Source: Pseudonocardia sp. HH130630-07 (GTDB taxonomy: Bacteria; Actinomycetota; Actinomycetes; Mycobacteriales; Pseudonocardiaceae). From it: a stretch of DNA of 64,000 nucleotides. The stretch's first letter is position 1; each line of letters begins with the position of its first letter. The stretch is from contig NZ_CP013854.1 in NCBI RefSeq assembly GCF_001698125.1, positions 6,122,049 through 6,186,048 on the forward strand, read 5' to 3'. Both the position numbers and the translations under genes were made by a program. The notes beneath the pieces were generated by a model. It saw nothing but the letters and a program-made list of their open reading frames with translations, had not been told where the DNA came from and made no database searches. This document shows positions 25,232-33,162 of this stretch, piece after piece.

Positions 25232-26254
25232 ATGGCCGTCACCACGAAGATCGCCGACCTGACCGGGCCGGGGCTCACCGACCGGTTCGGGATCGGGGGC
25301 GCCGACCTCGGCATCGTCGCCACCGCTCCGGACGGGCGGCTGGTGGCCGTCTTCGGCGACACGTTCGACCGGGCCGGGGTCGGCGGGCCGGGCTGGCGCT
25401 CGCCGGTCGTCCTGTTCGCCGACGCCGGCGACACCCGCGGCGGCCTGCGCTGGACCGGCTCCGGCGGCGACACGGCCGACTACGCCTGCCGGCTGGTGTC
25501 GAAGCCCGCGACGAACTGGTTCCGCCTGCACCGGCGGATCACCACGATCCTGCCCGCCGACGTCATCACGATCGGCTCGACGATGTACCTGCACGTCATG
25601 GCGAACAAGGGCCTCGGCAACGTGCTGTGGAGCGAGATCCTCGCCTCCGACGACAACGGCGTGACCTGGCGGCGCACCGGGTGCGACTGGCCGGGCGGGC
25701 ACTGCGACGGCCTGTTCCAGCAGCTGACCTGGCACCTCGCCGGCGACGGCTACGTCTACGCCTACACCACCGGTTTCCAGCGCCGGGACGGCCTGCTGCT
25801 GCACCGGGTGCCCGCCGACCGGCTCACCGACCGCGACGCCTGGGAGCCGTGGGGGTTCGCCGGCGAGCGCTGGGACTGGGGCAACCCGCCGACGCTGACC
25901 GTCCCGGGCGCGTTCGGCGAGCTGAACCTGCGCTCGGTCCCCGGCCCGGACGGCCGCGAGCACCTGCTGCTCACCTACTTCGACGCCGGCAACTACCGGA
26001 TCGACGCGATGCTGCTCGACCGGCCGAACGCCGACCTGCACCGGGCGCCGCGGACCACGCTCCTGCACGGCTGCGGCTGGGACGACGAGGACCACGCGAC
26101 CGGCCGGGTCGCCCAGCTCTACGGGGGCTACGTGGTCCCCGGTTCCACCCTCGACGACCTGCACCTCGTCGTGAGCCAGTGGAACACCGGGACCAACTGG
26201 CCGTACCGGTCGATGCAGTTCCGCACCGACGCGAGCGACCTGCTCGGTAGCTGA
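25232..26254 (+). CDS. DUF4185 (GH183-type) beta-propeller protein without signal peptide
   Basis: A 340-residue protein of the DUF4185 family, a five-bladed propeller. Characterised members of the family are endo-D-arabinanases (GH183) that act on mycobacterial-type arabinogalactan. Visible features are ADLGIVATAPDGRLVAVFGDTFD, the Asp-box-like SDDNGVTWRRTG, and VVPGSTLDDLHLVVSQWNT. Unlike wall-active members it begins MAVTTKIADLTGPG with no signal peptide or lipobox. The protein is therefore predicted cytosolic, or secreted by another route. The leaderless -10 supports this start. It converges on the SMP-30-like gene with 6 bp between stops. Confidence 0.75.
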   Translation: MAVTTKIADLTGPGLTDRFGIGGADLGIVATAPDGRLVAVFGDTFDRAGVGGPGWRSPVVLFADAGDTRGGLRWTGSGGDTADYACRLVSKPATNWFRLHRRITTILPADVITIGSTMYLHVMANKGLGNVLWSEILASDDNGVTWRRTGCDWPGGHCDGLFQQLTWHLAGDGYVYAYTTGFQRRDGLLLHRVPADRLTDRDAWEPWGFAGERWDWGNPPTLTVPGAFGELNLRSVPGPDGREHLLLTYFDAGNYRIDAMLLDRPNADLHRAPRTTLLHGCGWDDEDHATGRVAQLYGGYVVPGSTLDDLHLVVSQWNTGTNWPYRSMQFRTDASDLLGS

Positions 26255-26260
26255 CCCCGC

Positions 26261-27847
26261 TCAGCGGCGCAGCCGCAGCACGCCGCCCTCGCCGTTCGCG
26301 GCGACCACCACCCCGGCACCGTCCGCGGCGAGCCCGGCGAACGGGGCCGGCCGCCGGGCGGCACCGCTGCGGCAGTCCGTGGGCACGTGCGGCGGGCGGA
26401 CGTCGAACGGGATCCCGGACGCGGCGACGGTCGCGCCGCGGCGCGCCGGGTCGATGCGCAGCACCCGCCCGGTCCCGGCCTCGGCGACCCAGGGCAGCCC
26501 GTCCACGACGGCGATCCCCTCCGGCCGGTGCAGGCCGGCGGTCAGCACCGTGCGGCCGCCGTCGTCGTCCAGGCGCAGGACCCGCCCGCCGCCGGTCTCG
26601 GTGACGTAGGCGCGCCCGTCCGGGCCGGTGGCCACACCGACCGGCCGGTCGAGACCGTCCGCGCGGACGGTGGCCCTGCCGTCGTCGGCGATCTCCAGCA
26701 CCCGCCCGGTCGCGGTGTCGGCGACGAGCACGCCCGCGGACGTGCCGGCCGTGCCGGTGGGGGCGCCGAGGCCGTCCGCCAGCGGTCGCCACGATCCGGG
26801 CGAGCCGCGCCAGATCCCGCCGGCGTCGGTCGCGAGCACCGTGTCACCTCCCCGCCGGGTGATCCCGCGGACCCCGCCGCGGACCTCGGTCACCACGTCG
26901 CCGAGCGGCACGCTGCGGCCGCCGGACACCTCGACGACCCCGAAGTAGTCGGCGGCCAGCACGCCGCCGGGGGTCGCGACGATCCCGAACGGGCCGTTGA
27001 GCCCCTCCGGCACGATCTGCCGCAGCTCGCCGCCCGGGGTCAGTGCCCGGATCCCGCCGCGGAACGCGCCCGACACGTAGGCGGTGCCGTCCGCGGCGAA
27101 CGCGACGTTGTCGGCCCCGCCGACGCCGGTGTCGATCCCGTCGGGCGGGCCGTCCCCGCAGGTCCGCGGATCGCACGACCACAGCGTCCCGCGTGCGCCG
27201 TTGGACAGGATCCGCAACCGGCCGGCCGGGTCGAACCGCACCGCCACCGGCCGGTCCAGCCCGGTGAGCAGGCGCTGCGGGCTGCCGCCGTCCGGGTCGA
27301 CCCGCCACACCTCGCCGGAGAGCAGGTGCGGGTAGTAGAGCAGCCCGTCCGGCCCCACCTGCATCGCGTTGCCCAGCGCCAGCCCGGTGGCCAGCACCCG
27401 CGGCGGCCCGCCGTCCAGGTCGATCTCCAGCAGCCGCCCGTCCGGCGCCAGCTCGTTGACGAACAGGCGCCCGCGGTGCCAGGCGATCCCGTCCGGGGCG
27501 ACGATCCCGTCGGCGACGACGGCGAGCGTCCCGTCCGGAGCCCGCCGCCACACCAGCCCGGCCGGGAGGTCGACGACGAAGAGCTCACCGTCCGCGCCGA
27601 ACACCAGGTCGTCCGGCGCCGTCAGCGGGCCGTCCGGGCCCAGGACGGTCTCGATCTCCCCGGTGGCCGGGTCCAGGGCACCGACGGTGGCGCCGAGGAA
27701 CTGCGCGATCCACAGCCGCCCGTCCGGCCCGAACGCGATCCCGTTCGACGCCCACAGCGGCCCGGGGCCGCACAGCCGTTCCGCGTGCAGGCCCTGCTCC
27801 GTCCACAGCGGACCGGGAGCGGGCCCCGCGACGGGCCGGGCGGTCAT
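26261..27847 (-). CDS. SMP-30/gluconolactonase-like double-length beta-propeller protein
   Basis: A 528-residue protein made of repeated NHL/SMP-30-like blades (GIAFGPDGRLWIAQF, LAPDGRLLEIDLDGG, GVATGPDGRAYVTETGG and others). SMP-30 lactonases are normally about 300 residues. The second half looks like an additional propeller, so this may be a tandem fusion. Such enzymes are Ca- or Zn-dependent lactone or ester hydrolases in the cytosol. The ATG overlaps the stop of the Baeyer-Villiger-type monooxygenase gene (ATGA). Since that enzyme makes lactones or esters, hydrolysis of its product is an attractive role. Metal ligands were not assigned. Confidence 0.7.
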   Translation of the reverse strand: MTARPVAGPAPGPLWTEQGLHAERLCGPGPLWASNGIAFGPDGRLWIAQFLGATVGALDPATGEIETVLGPDGPLTAPDDLVFGADGELFVVDLPAGLVWRRAPDGTLAVVADGIVAPDGIAWHRGRLFVNELAPDGRLLEIDLDGGPPRVLATGLALGNAMQVGPDGLLYYPHLLSGEVWRVDPDGGSPQRLLTGLDRPVAVRFDPAGRLRILSNGARGTLWSCDPRTCGDGPPDGIDTGVGGADNVAFAADGTAYVSGAFRGGIRALTPGGELRQIVPEGLNGPFGIVATPGGVLAADYFGVVEVSGGRSVPLGDVVTEVRGGVRGITRRGGDTVLATDAGGIWRGSPGSWRPLADGLGAPTGTAGTSAGVLVADTATGRVLEIADDGRATVRADGLDRPVGVATGPDGRAYVTETGGGRVLRLDDDGGRTVLTAGLHRPEGIAVVDGLPWVAEAGTGRVLRIDPARRGATVAASGIPFDVRPPHVPTDCRSGAARRPAPFAGLAADGAGVVVAANGEGGVLRLRR

Positions 27848-29625
27848 CGCGGCCCCGCGAACACGTCGTCCATGCCGTCCGCGCGCCAGGAGCGCAGGAT
27901 CTCGTGGAACTCGACCGGGCCGCCGCCGAACTGCTCGCTGCGCCGGCGCGGACGCCCCTCGAAGTTGTAGTAGCCCGGCGTGCACTCGGCCAGGAAGCCC
28001 TGCTGGTCGACCGCCCGCTCGCGGATCGTCGCGACCCAGGCGTCCTCGGCCGCCGCGGCCGGTTCGACGACGGACGCGCCGCGCCGCCCGGCCTCCGCGA
28101 CCACGGCGGCGATGTGGGTCGCCTGCTCCTCCAGCACGTGGGCGAAGTTGACCGACGCCGAGTTCTGCAGCGCACCGACGTGGAACAGGTTCGGGAACCC
28201 GCGGCTGACCCAGCCGTGCAGGGTGGACAGCCCGTCGGACCACTTGTCGCCGAGCCGCAGCCCGTCCCGTCCACGGACGTCCGCACCGGCCCGGGTGGCG
28301 GGATCGGCGCCGAGCTCGAAGCCGGTGGCGAACACGATCGCGTCCACCGGGTACTCGGTCCCGCCGACCACCAGCCCGTCCGCGGTGATCTTCTCGACGC
28401 CCTGGCCGCCGGTGTCCAGCAGCGTCACGTCGCTGCGGTTGAACGCCTGCAGGTAGCGGTCGCTGAACGTCGGCCGCTTGCACATCTGCCGGTACCAGGG
28501 TTTCAGCGCCGCCGCCGTCGCCGGGTCCTCGACGATCTCCTCGACCCGGGCCCTGATCTCGTCCATCTTCTCCGCGTCGGCGATCTCCAGTGCCTCGGCG
28601 AGGCTCTCGGTGTCGCGGGTGCGGGCCCACCGGGCGACGCCGCGGATCGGCGCGGTGTCGGTCCACCGGTCGGCGACCCCGTCGCCGCCGTGCACCGGGG
28701 GGCGCATGTTCATCAGGTGCAGGAAGTCCTCGCGCCGGCGGCGCTGCCAGCCCGGCTCCTGCGCGGCCCACCAGCGGGCGTCGTAGGGCTCGTCGTCGCG
28801 GGTGTCGACCACCGACGGCGTGCGCTGCACGACGTAGAGGTGCGCGGCCCCCTCCGCCAGGTGCGGTACGCACTGGATGGCGGTCGCACCGGTCCCGATC
28901 ACCGCGATCCGCTGCCCACCGATCCGGTCCAGGCCGCCGGTCGCGTCGCCACCGGTGTAGGCGAAGTCCCACCGGCTGGTGTGGAACGTGTGCCCGGTGA
29001 AGCTCTCGATACCCGGGATCCCCGGCAGCTTGGGCCGGTTGAACGGGCCGGAGGAGACCACCACGAACCTGGCCGCGATCCGGTCGCCGCGGTTCGTGCC
29101 CGCGTGCCAGTGGTCCCCGGCGTCGTCCCAGGTCAGGGACGTGACCTCGGTGCCGAACAACGCGTCGCGGTAGAGGTCGAACCGCTCGCCGATCGCACGG
29201 GCGTGCGCCCGGATCTCCTCCCCCGGCGGGTACTTGCGGCTCGGCATCCCGCCGATCTCCTCCAGCAGCGGCAGGTAGATCGAGGACTCGATGTCGCAGG
29301 CGATCCCGGGATAGCGGTTCCAGTACCAGGTACCGCCCAGATCGCCCGCGACGTCGACGATGCGGATCCGCTCCAGCCCGGCCTCGCGCAGCCGGGCCGC
29401 GGCGACGAGCCCGCCGAACCCCCCGCCGACGACGAGGGCGTCGACGGTGTCGTGCACGGGTTCCCGGTCCGCGGGCGGCGACCACGGGTCGTCGGCGTAG
29501 AAGCCGAACTCGCCGGTGGTGGTGCGGTACTGGGCGGCGCCGTCAGGCCGGATACGACGGTCACGCTCGGCGCGGTAGCGCTCGCGCAGGCCGTCCATGT
29601 CGGCGGCGGTCGGTTCGGTCGTCAC
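27844..29625 (-). CDS. Baeyer-Villiger-type flavin monooxygenase
   Basis: A 593-residue FAD/NADPH oxygenase. It has two Rossmann motifs, VVGGGFGGLVAAARL near residue 65 and VIGTGATAIQCVP near 240. Between them is the type I BVMO fingerprint FTGHTFHTSRWDF near 210. The N-terminal extension and ARWWA/RYLQAFNRSDV segments are typical of cyclohexanone/steroid BVMOs. It inserts oxygen next to a ketone to give an ester or lactone. The GTG start at 29625 has GGGAGGAAC upstream. It forms an operon with the SMP-30-like hydrolase. A perfect 7-bp operator palindrome lies about 120 nt upstream. Confidence 0.87.
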   Translation of the reverse strand: MTTEPTAADMDGLRERYRAERDRRIRPDGAAQYRTTTGEFGFYADDPWSPPADREPVHDTVDALVVGGGFGGLVAAARLREAGLERIRIVDVAGDLGGTWYWNRYPGIACDIESSIYLPLLEEIGGMPSRKYPPGEEIRAHARAIGERFDLYRDALFGTEVTSLTWDDAGDHWHAGTNRGDRIAARFVVVSSGPFNRPKLPGIPGIESFTGHTFHTSRWDFAYTGGDATGGLDRIGGQRIAVIGTGATAIQCVPHLAEGAAHLYVVQRTPSVVDTRDDEPYDARWWAAQEPGWQRRRREDFLHLMNMRPPVHGGDGVADRWTDTAPIRGVARWARTRDTESLAEALEIADAEKMDEIRARVEEIVEDPATAAALKPWYRQMCKRPTFSDRYLQAFNRSDVTLLDTGGQGVEKITADGLVVGGTEYPVDAIVFATGFELGADPATRAGADVRGRDGLRLGDKWSDGLSTLHGWVSRGFPNLFHVGALQNSASVNFAHVLEEQATHIAAVVAEAGRRGASVVEPAAAAEDAWVATIRERAVDQQGFLAECTPGYYNFEGRPRRRSEQFGGGPVEFHEILRSWRADGMDDVFAGPR

Positions 29626-29745
29626 CGGTGGGTTCCTCCCCGGAGTCGGGTGGTCGGTCGGTTCACCAGGTCACCTGCGGTCCCGTCCCGGTGGCGGTCA
29701 CGGTGGCTCCTCGGGACGACGCGGTGATCAGGTGCCACCGCAATA

Positions 29746-29762
29746 TTGGCAGATACTGCCAA
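29746..29762. promoter_or_regulatory. Operator palindrome upstream of the BVMO operon
   Basis: TTGGCAG (29746-29752) and CTGCCAA (29756-29762) form a perfect 7-bp inverted repeat around ATA, embedded in AT-rich sequence with a run of six A residues. The spacing suits a TetR- or LacI-class dimer. Confidence 0.55.
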
Positions 29763-29771
29763 AAAAGCGCG

Positions 29772-29789
29772 GTGAGACGTCGGTCTCAC
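29772..29789. promoter_or_regulatory. Second palindrome near the BVMO promoter
   Basis: GTGAGAC (29772-29778) and GTCTCAC (29783-29789) flank a 4-nt centre, 10 bp from the previous operator. It could bind a second regulator or be part of a composite site. Confidence 0.4.
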
Positions 29790-29856
29790 ACCACGCGACC
29801 CGGCCGCGACGGCGGGCACTCTCGAGATGAGCGCCGAGCGGACCCGGGCACTCATG

Positions 29857-29893
29857 CCCGCGATGTCGCTTACCGGGTGAGCGACATCGCGGG
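29857..29893. repeat. 37-nt near-perfect palindrome with core TCGCTTACCGGGTGAGCGA
   Basis: The arms 29857-29870 and 29880-29893 are perfectly complementary over 14 bp, and pairing continues into the centre except for one T/G pair. The 19-bp core (29866-29884) is repeated in inverse orientation at 29974-29992. Confidence 0.75.
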
Positions 29894-29973
29894 AGAGGCG
29901 CACTACCGGTCCCGGAGCCGGGACGGACGGGCGCGACATGCCGATGAGGGACGAGGTGGGCATCCCACGAGAT

Positions 29974-29992
29974 TCGCTCACCCGGTAAGCGA
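29974..29992. repeat. Inverse copy of the 19-bp core palindrome
   Basis: TCGCTCACCCGGTAAGCGA is the exact reverse complement of the core at 29866-29884, centre to centre 108 bp. The two copies look like paired binding sites for one dimeric protein. Confidence 0.7.
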
Positions 29993-30100
29993 TCCACGGG
30001 CATCTCGATCCGGCACGTCGCGCCGGACGCGATCGGCACCGCCCGTCATCCGGGGCGGCCCGCTACGCGGCGATCGCCCCGGTCACGTGTCCGGCGGCCC

Positions 30101-30865
30101 TCAGCCGTGGGCGACCAGCAGCCGCAGCGACCCGGCGAACGCCGGACGGTGCCGGAGGTGCCCGTGCCGCCGGTCCCAGGATCCGTCCTCCAGACCGCGA
30201 CGCAGCGAGCGCACCGCCCGGGCGGTGGCCTGGGGCCCGATGAACCCCCACCCGGACTGGGCCGCGCGGACGGCGGGATCGAGCAGCTGCTCGGGCCGGC
30301 CGTAGAAGGCCTCCACGAACCCGTCGGTGCAGTCGGCGGGGATCTCGACGGTGGACACCTCGACCCGGCCGCCGAGCACGGCGGCCATGTGGTCCAGGTC
30401 CGGGAGCCGCCGGCGCTCGGCGGTGATCAGGTCCGGGGCGTACTCCGCGAGCCAGAACCGCTGCATGGCGAGATGGTCGAACGTCAGGACGACGACCCGG
30501 CCGCGGCTGACCCGGCGCAGTTCACGCAGCCCGCGGTCCGGGTCGCGCCACTGGTGGACGGTGGCCAGGGCCATGGCCGAGTCGAACGTGTCGTCGTCGA
30601 AGGGCAGCGCCTCGGCGGTCGCGTCGATCGCGGGGGCACGCATGCCCGGGCGCTGGGCCCGCATGCTGCGCGACGGTTCGACCGCCACCACGTAGCGGTC
30701 GCCCGGTTCGTAGGCCCCGGCTCCGGCGCCGACGTTGATCACCGAGTGGCCGTCGCCGAGCGCAGCGAGCACCCGGGCCCCGATCCGCGGGTCGGGACGA
30801 CGGATGCTGGAGTAACCCCGCCCGAGGGGTTCGTAGTCGGTGTCGCCCGCCGGGTGTCTGGTCAC
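30101..30865 (-). CDS. Class I SAM-dependent methyltransferase
   Basis: A 254-residue protein. Motif I is VINVGAGAGAYEP near residue 42 and VAVEPSRSMRAQRP is the acidic loop. TFDSAMALATVHQWRDPDRGLRELRRV is a clear Methyltransf_11 motif IV/post-motif region. The GxGxG motif has Ala in place of Cys, which is tolerated. The substrate is unknown. The GTG start at 30865 has no good ribosome-binding site. A 6-bp inverted repeat with GGATAT arms lies about 35 nt upstream and could be its operator. Confidence 0.8.
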   Translation of the reverse strand: MTRHPAGDTDYEPLGRGYSSIRRPDPRIGARVLAALGDGHSVINVGAGAGAYEPGDRYVVAVEPSRSMRAQRPGMRAPAIDATAEALPFDDDTFDSAMALATVHQWRDPDRGLRELRRVSRGRVVVLTFDHLAMQRFWLAEYAPDLITAERRRLPDLDHMAAVLGGRVEVSTVEIPADCTDGFVEAFYGRPEQLLDPAVRAAQSGWGFIGPQATARAVRSLRRGLEDGSWDRRHGHLRHRPAFAGSLRLLVAHG

Positions 30866-30900
30866 CGGTCGACGATGACGTATCCGCCACCCCGGCGCCA

Positions 30901-30917
30901 GGATATTTGCGATATCC
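30901..30917. promoter_or_regulatory. GGATAT-ATATCC operator candidate
   Basis: GGATAT (30901-30906) and ATATCC (30912-30917) flank a 5-nt centre in the 64-bp gap upstream of the methyltransferase. It is AT-rich against a GC-rich background, which supports a regulatory role. Confidence 0.4.
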
Positions 30918-30929
30918 GCGTGCGTTCGT

Positions 30930-31313
30930 TCACTCCCCCGGCGGCAGCAGGCTGAGGTACCAACGCCCGCCCTCCTCGGTCACCGAGAGCACGGTGCGGA
31001 CCTGCCCGGACCGGAACTCCACCGCATCCGGCCCGGCGGGGACCGGCTCGGGGCGGCCCGCCGCCCGCAACCGCGACGCGTAGTCGTCGCTGAACCCGGT
31101 GTCCGGGGCGTCGAGGAGCAGCTCGTGCAGCCGGGCGCCGTCGCCGTCCTGCAGCGCGGCGGTCGCCTGCCCGAGCAGCGCGGCGCGGTCGGGGGCACCG
31201 CGCTCGCCGCCCGTCGCGATCGAGAACACCACCACGCCGATCCAGACCGTCAGGAAGGCCACGGCCAGCCAGCTCAGCACCGTACGTCGACGACCGCGCC
31301 CGGGAGTACTCAT
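30930..31313 (-). CDS. Small single-pass membrane protein
   Basis: A 127-residue protein with a basic N-terminus (GRGRRRT), one transmembrane helix VLSWLAVAFLTVWIGVVVF, and an extracytoplasmic domain of about 85 residues. The domain reads ALLGQATAALQDGDGARLHELLLDAP and ends with VRTVLSVTEEGGRWYLSLLP. The outer part resembles small NTF2-like or Rv-type secreted domains, where a helical segment precedes a curved sheet. No catalytic motif is visible. It lies between the molybdenum storage genes and a methyltransferase gene, all on the minus strand, with no clear functional link. Confidence 0.65.
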   Translation of the reverse strand: MSTPGRGRRRTVLSWLAVAFLTVWIGVVVFSIATGGERGAPDRAALLGQATAALQDGDGARLHELLLDAPDTGFSDDYASRLRAAGRPEPVPAGPDAVEFRSGQVRTVLSVTEEGGRWYLSLLPPGE

Positions 31314-31351
31314 CGGCGTCGAGCCTCGCACGCGGGGGCGCGGCCCCGTCG

Positions 31352-32146
31352 TCAGGCCGTGACGAGGGTGCCCACGTCCTCGCCGGCCAGCGCGCGGGTG
31401 AGGGTCCCCGGCGCCGTCCCGTCGACGACCCGGAACGACCGGACGTGCTTGGCCCGCCGCAACGACGTCAGCGCCTCCCGGTCGACGGGCAGCCCGCGGG
31501 CCGGGTCCGCCAGCAGGTCGGCGGCCGTCGCCGCACCGAGCACGGTGTCGCCGTCGAGCACACCGGGGACGTCCCGGACGTAGGTCAGCGACGCGGCGCC
31601 CCACGCGTCGGCCAGCAGCAGGGCGCCGGTGTCGGTCCGGTGCGGCGGGATCTTGCCCGTGCGGGCCGGGAACTCGTGCACGCCGAACGGCGGGAACCCG
31701 TTCGTCACGGCGGCGTTCGACGCGGCCAGGTGCACCGGGAGCTGGTGCGCGACGGTGTCGTGCCCCAGGTAGGCGACCCCGCGGTCGGCCAGCAGCGCGG
31801 CGACGAGGTGCCCGTTCTGCTCGGCCTCCCGGCCGGCCAGCTCGGCGAGCGCGCCGGTGGGGAGGCCGAGGTCGAGGCCGACCCCCAGCGCGTGCCGGGC
31901 CCGGACACCGGCACCGGTCGCGATCAGCAGCGGGTCGCCGTCGAGCGCGGAACGGATCTCCTCGACCAGCGGCAGCAGCACGTCGCGGCCGCGGTCGATC
32001 ACCGACCGGCCGCCCAGCACGACGACCCGCAGTCTCGGCAGCATCCGGATCACCGGCTGCTGCTGGTCGACCGGACGGACCCGGTCGCGGTCCAGCAGGG
32101 TCTGGCGGGCCAGTGCCGACTCGACGTCCTTGGTGTGGGTGCTCAT
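31352..32146 (-). CDS. mosA: Molybdenum storage protein alpha-type subunit
   Basis: A 264-residue amino-acid-kinase-fold protein. From memory of the Azotobacter vinelandii molybdenum storage protein, it resembles the alpha subunit throughout: LRVVVLGGRSVIDRGRDVLLPLVEEI, LLIATGAGVRARHALGVGLDLGLPTG, EAEQNGHLVAALLADRGVAYL, PPFGVHEFP then IPPHRTDTGALLLADAWGAA, and GTLTRALAGEDVGTLV. In that family alpha and beta subunits form a cage that stores polyoxomolybdate clusters using ATP. The alpha His-rich segment has G-V where two His are expected, with the last His kept. The ATG overlaps the beta-type stop (ATGA). It could be mistaken for uridylate kinase. Confidence 0.75.
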   Translation of the reverse strand: MSTHTKDVESALARQTLLDRDRVRPVDQQQPVIRMLPRLRVVVLGGRSVIDRGRDVLLPLVEEIRSALDGDPLLIATGAGVRARHALGVGLDLGLPTGALAELAGREAEQNGHLVAALLADRGVAYLGHDTVAHQLPVHLAASNAAVTNGFPPFGVHEFPARTGKIPPHRTDTGALLLADAWGAASLTYVRDVPGVLDGDTVLGAATAADLLADPARGLPVDREALTSLRRAKHVRSFRVVDGTAPGTLTRALAGEDVGTLVTA

Positions 32147-32970
32147 CGGGCGCCTCCGGCGGTGATGATCGTGCCGACGTGCTCGCCGGCCAGCGCTCGG
32201 GTGAGGTTGCCGGGCTTGAGCCCGTTGACGATCTGCACGCTGCGGACGCGCTGGGCCCGCTGCATCAGGTCCAGCACCGGGCGCTCGATCACGAGGTCGG
32301 GCAGGTCCCGCTCGATGAGCTCGTCGACGGTGATCTCGGGGATGAACGTCGCCGAGGGGTCGTCCTTCGGGTTGGCGGTGTAGAGGCCGTCCTCGTCCTT
32401 GACGAAGATCATGTTCCGGCAGCCGTAGGTCTCGGCGACCAGGTAGCACCCGGCGTCGGTGCGGTAGGGCGGGATGACTCCCTCGTCGGGCAGCGGCTGC
32501 CACATGGAGTAGGGCGGCATCCCGGCGAAGATCGCCGCGCGGGACTCCGAGAGGTACAGCGGCAGGGCCTCGAACCCGCCCCCGGAGACCACCGGGATCC
32601 CGTGCCTTGCCATCAGGTAGCCGAGCATCGTGGCGTTCTGCCCGGCGACCGCGCTGCCGACCGAGCTGAGCACACCGGTCGGCAGCCCCAGCTCGGCGGC
32701 GAGCGCGTAGGCGTGCCGGGCCCGGGTGCCGCCACCGGTGCCGATCAGCATCCGGTGCGTCTCCCGCGCTTCCAGGATCTCCTCGACCAGCGGGAACACC
32801 GCGGAGCGGCCGCGGTCGACGAAGCTTTGGCCGCCGACCTTGATCACGGACACGTCGGGCAGCACGGGGGTGTCGGGGGTGCGTGCGGTGGCGGCGGCGA
32901 GCTCCGGGTCGTCGAGCGACCGGGACAGCAGCAGCGACTCGAGCGCGGCCGCACCGGCGGCGTCGGGCAT
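32143..32970 (-). CDS. mosB: Molybdenum storage protein beta-type subunit
   Basis: A 275-residue amino-acid-kinase-fold protein matching the beta subunit of molybdenum storage protein as I recall it. Features are VSVIKVGGQSFVDRGRSAVFPLVEEI, MLIGTGGGTRARHAYALAAELGLPTGVL, ATMLGYLMARHGIPVV, GVIPPYRTDAGCYLVAETYGC, MIFVKDEDGLYTANPK and GNLTRALAGEHVGTIIT. It should pair with the adjacent alpha-type subunit in a cytosolic hetero-hexamer that binds ATP and packs molybdate or tungstate. A TAGATT -10 lies about 40 nt upstream, so the pair has its own promoter 190 bp beyond the ABC transporter genes. The alternative, a UMP kinase, is less likely because the PyrH motifs differ. Confidence 0.77.
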   Translation of the reverse strand: MPDAAGAAALESLLLSRSLDDPELAAATARTPDTPVLPDVSVIKVGGQSFVDRGRSAVFPLVEEILEARETHRMLIGTGGGTRARHAYALAAELGLPTGVLSSVGSAVAGQNATMLGYLMARHGIPVVSGGGFEALPLYLSESRAAIFAGMPPYSMWQPLPDEGVIPPYRTDAGCYLVAETYGCRNMIFVKDEDGLYTANPKDDPSATFIPEITVDELIERDLPDLVIERPVLDLMQRAQRVRSVQIVNGLKPGNLTRALAGEHVGTIITAGGAR

Positions 32971-33009
32971 CGGGGCTCCTCGGGGTGGTTCTGGCGGTGA
33001 CCGCGGCCG

Positions 33010-33015
33010 AATCTA
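33010..33015 (-). promoter_or_regulatory. -10 element for mosB-mosA
   Basis: The minus strand reads TAGATT about 40 nt before the mosB start. A GAGGAG ribosome-binding site follows. The -35 is not clear. Confidence 0.4.
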
Positions 33016-33162
33016 GCGACGTCGACGACCCGCGCGCCGTGGGCGGCACGGGACCCCGGATCCGGTCCTGCGGTGCGATCGGGTCCGCGACGGCGAGCCG
33101 GCGGGGCCGGAGGTCCTCCGGTGCCGCATCCGCCGGGCGGGGAGCCGATCAGGTGACGTCGC

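Larger units (their letters stand above)
29626..30100. other. 475-bp palindrome-rich intergenic region
   Basis: Both flanking genes lie on the minus strand, so this gap is the upstream region of the BVMO operon and the downstream region of a methyltransferase gene. It holds at least four palindromes, listed separately, and a locally AT-rich stretch around 29741-29766. A 119-codon minus-strand frame runs through part of it, but its composition does not look coding. Confidence 0.6.

Noticed and set aside
29622..29981. A 119-codon minus-strand frame in the palindrome-rich gap
   Set aside because: It runs through several palindromes, has no ribosome-binding site or homology I recognise, and its codon use differs from the neighbouring genes.
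31352..32970. Annotation of the two kinase-fold genes as uridylate kinase (pyrH)
   Set aside because: The motif set (IPPYRTDAG, KVGGQSFVDRG, two adjacent paralogues of 264 and 275 residues) fits molybdenum storage subunits, and the usual tsf/frr neighbours of pyrH are missing.
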